A stretch of DNA of 35,839 nucleotides from CAZOZP01 sp964584325 (GTDB taxonomy: Bacteria; Bacteroidota; Ignavibacteria; Ignavibacteriales; Melioribacteraceae): contig CAZOZP010000036.1 of assembly GCA_964584325.1 (NCBI GenBank), positions 1 to 35,839 on the forward strand, written 5' to 3'. Below are positions 34,746 through 35,839 of this stretch, piece by piece (the first letter of the stretch is position 1; the number at the start of each line of letters is the position of its first letter). A program made the position numbers and the translations under genes. The notes under the pieces are model-generated. The model saw only the letters and a program-made list of their open reading frames with translations. It did no database searches and had not been told where the DNA came from.

Positions 34746-34815
34746 CGTAATGCGTGATGCGTAACGCGTGACGAGAAAGACGTAAAACCGTGATGAGTGA
34801 AGCTTGACGAGTAAC
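34746..34815 (+). repeat. heptad-phased repeat element, copy 1 (diverged)
   Basis: About ten 7-nt units of the type CGTGANG (CGTAATG, CGTGATG, CGTAACG, CGTGACG, ...), a short non-repeat centre AGAAAGACGTAAAAC and further units (CGTGATG, AGTGAAG, CTTGACG). The 30-nt block 34766-34795 is identical to copies 2 and 3. Upstream CCACAGAAA is shared with copy 2. No open frame crosses it. It lies downstream of the HEPN/MNT pair, 3' to MNT on the minus strand. Confidence 0.9.
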
Positions 34816-34840
34816 AAAGTTGGGGGAGGAAATAGAAAGA

Positions 34841-35152
34841 CTATAATATTTGTTCACCCGTACTGATTATCTCATTAACAAAGGGATTGTCAGGAGTAAA
34901 ATCTTCCGGTTTAAAAGGATGAATTTCAAGATCTATTGAGGATTTGAGGATGTATTTATTGAGCTTCTTTTTATCCCAAAAACGACTGCCTTCAAATTTA
35001 TCGGATACAACTGCCAGATCAATATCACTGTATTCATCAAACTTTCCTGTGCAATATGATCCGAATAAATAGACTTTTTCCAGAGGATATTCATTGGAAA
35101 CAAGGGATATGAATTTATTAATTATTTGAATTATATCTGATTTGCTATGCAC
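34841..35152 (-). CDS. MNT-type minimal nucleotidyltransferase (MntA-like)
   Basis: 103 aa. The pol-beta-fold signature is GSYCTGKFDEYSDIDLAVVS: Gly31-Ser32, exactly ten residues, then Asp43-x-Asp45. A third likely metal Asp is Asp74 in SSIDLEIHPF. In HEPN-MNT toxin-antitoxin pairs this protein AMPylates and silences the HEPN toxin. The start is GTG at 35152, 22 nt inside the end of the HEPN gene, and no better start occurs in frame. Gene order (HEPN first, MNT second, overlapping) is that of known pairs. Confidence 0.85.
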   Translation of the reverse strand: MHSKSDIIQIINKFISLVSNEYPLEKVYLFGSYCTGKFDEYSDIDLAVVSDKFEGSRFWDKKKLNKYILKSSIDLEIHPFKPEDFTPDNPFVNEIISTGEQIL

Positions 35153-35520
35153 TGATAAAACTCTCGTATTTTAATTATATATTTTTCAGTAAAATCTTTA
35201 TTGCACTTTTTTAGAAATTCCATTTTATAATCAGGATATCGGGCTTCAAGGTTAAAGCCGGTTATTTCAAGCAGTGTTTCAGAGTCTGAATCAGAAAGAA
35301 TGAATCCGGCCTCGTTTGCAATTTTATTAAGATTGTGCGTCCGGGGTGGAGTAATGTTTGAATTATTCTTAATCCATAAAGCTTTAAGAACTTTTTCCAA
35401 TGCAAGATGTCCAATAAATAGCGACCAGTCAAACTTTCCGTTATTAAAATTGCTTTCCATCGAAGAAAGGTCATTCTCTGAAATCTTTTTCCAATAATCT
35501 ATGTAATCCTGCTTTTCCAT
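35131..35520 (-). CDS. HEPN-domain protein, partner of the MNT protein
   Basis: 129 aa, all-helical HEPN fold of the PF05168 kind: WKKISENDLSSMESNFNNGKF, then HLALEKVLKALWI, PPRTHNLNKIA and EARYPDYK, the last two typical of this branch. The RX4-6H catalytic motif that defines RNase-active HEPN toxins is not present, so its nuclease activity is uncertain. No good Shine-Dalgarno precedes the ATG at 35520. It overlaps the MNT gene by 22 nt. Most likely a toxin-antitoxin-like or nucleotide-sensing pair. Confidence 0.83.
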   Translation of the reverse strand: MEKQDYIDYWKKISENDLSSMESNFNNGKFDWSLFIGHLALEKVLKALWIKNNSNITPPRTHNLNKIANEAGFILSDSDSETLLEITGFNLEARYPDYKMEFLKKCNKDFTEKYIIKIREFYQCIANQI

Positions 35521-35623
35521 TGTCTTGAATTTTATAACATATTAAATATAATAAATATTCAATATGTTATCCAATAAACAACACAAATAACTTCAGTCAA
35601 TAAATCCCGGTTATCACAGAAAC
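35521..35623. other. AT-rich upstream region of the HEPN/MNT pair
   Basis: No gene. Holds the likely promoter region of the HEPN gene on the minus strand (no convincing -35/-10 pair seen) and, at 35612-35623, the CACAGAAAC lead-in of repeat copy 2. Confidence 0.4.
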
Positions 35624-35678
35624 CGTGAAGCGTGAAGCGTGAAGCGTGACGAGAAAGACGTAAAACCGTGATGCGTGA
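35624..35678 (+). repeat. heptad-phased repeat element, copy 2
   Basis: 55 nt: three CGTGAAG units, CGTGACG, the centre AGAAAGACGTAAAAC, then CGTGATG and a partial CGTGA. Identical over all 55 nt to copy 3. Shares the 30-nt core with copy 1, in the same orientation. Confidence 0.95.
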
Positions 35679-35784
35679 ACCTTCTCCGTGGCACTCTGTA
35701 TTCCCCTTCTGAAAATTCGGCAGATACTTGAAAGCAACAAGCTATCAGCGCCTTAAGGTGCGGAATCTTAGTAACAATAGGAAT
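35679..35784. other. spacer between repeat copies 2 and 3
   Basis: No open frame and no RNA gene recognised. It includes CTTCTCCGTGGCACTCTGT just after copy 2 and a small palindromic CCTTAAGG (35751-35758). Confidence 0.5.
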
Positions 35785-35839
35785 CGTGAAGCGTGAAGCG
35801 TGAAGCGTGACGAGAAAGACGTAAAACCGTGATGCGTGA
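35785..35839 (+). repeat. heptad-phased repeat element, copy 3, at the window edge
   Basis: 55 nt identical to copy 2, same orientation, 106 nt further on. The identity ends at the last base of the window, so the element may continue beyond it. Confidence 0.95.

Noticed and set aside
35749..35762. Palindrome GCCTTAAGGTG as a terminator or recombination site
   Set aside because: Short, without a T-run and seen once; it could easily arise by chance.
34746..35839. CRISPR array
   Set aside because: Only three copies at unequal distances (about 880 and 161 nt), internal 7-nt tandem structure, and no cas genes.

Overview
The window reads as a chromosomal housekeeping segment of an AT-rich, diderm, non-proteobacterial bacterium. 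A member of the Bacteroidota/Chlorobi side, with Ignavibacteria as the best guess, fits the mix: Lol-type export ABC genes, an Omp85 barrel and a lipoprotein (outer membrane), ClpC with a UVR linker, FloA, a single-chain glycine dehydrogenase and low-GC codon use. The taxonomic call is inference; there is no rRNA gene. Nearly all DNA is coding. Genes are packed in operons with 1-4 nt stop/start overlaps (TAATG, ATGA), and some starts are TTG or GTG.

Layout. (1) 40-2524 (+): a DHH phosphoesterase (NrnA type) and an M17 leucyl aminopeptidase. (2) 2488-5619 (-): an ABC export operon with two FtsX/LolC-type permeases and a LolD-type ATPase; its last gene overlaps the aminopeptidase tail to tail. 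(3) 5733-6140 (+): four tRNAs (Pro, Arg, His, Glu) behind a good sigma70-like promoter, closed by a strong terminator. (4) 6376-7455 (+): an unrecognised lipoprotein. (5) 7463-14276 (-): a tight eight-gene directon: NatA/NatB-type ABC exporter, PrsW-type membrane protease, NadD, two unrecognised proteins, a sigma54-dependent response regulator and a HIT protein. (6) 14413-21173 (+): the classical fatty-acid/phospholipid cluster DUF177-rpmF-plsX-fabH-fabD-fabG-acpP-(terminator)-fabF-rnc. (7) 21240-26614 (+): gcvP, an Omp85-like barrel protein, rsmE and a small membrane protein. (8) 26609-31963 (-): floA, a small single-pass protein, a UvrD/PcrA helicase, a family 2 glycosyltransferase and exonuclease III. 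(9) 32153-34654 (+): clpC with a palindrome upstream and a terminator downstream. (10) 34746-35839: an accessory tail with a HEPN/nucleotidyltransferase gene pair between copies of an unusual 7-nt-periodic repeat. A third copy ends on the last base of the window.

How the genes work together: the fab cluster couples phosphate acyltransferase, malonyl transfer, condensation, reduction and acyl carrier protein in one transcript with L32 and RNase III. The Lol-like, Omp85 and lipoprotein genes serve the outer envelope. The NatAB-PrsW-regulator directon may be an envelope or export unit with its own transcriptional regulator, but this is inferred only from gene packing. The most unusual material is the heptad repeat family around the HEPN/MNT pair, followed by a protein of unknown function whose N-terminal region looks like a P-loop that has lost its catalytic residues.
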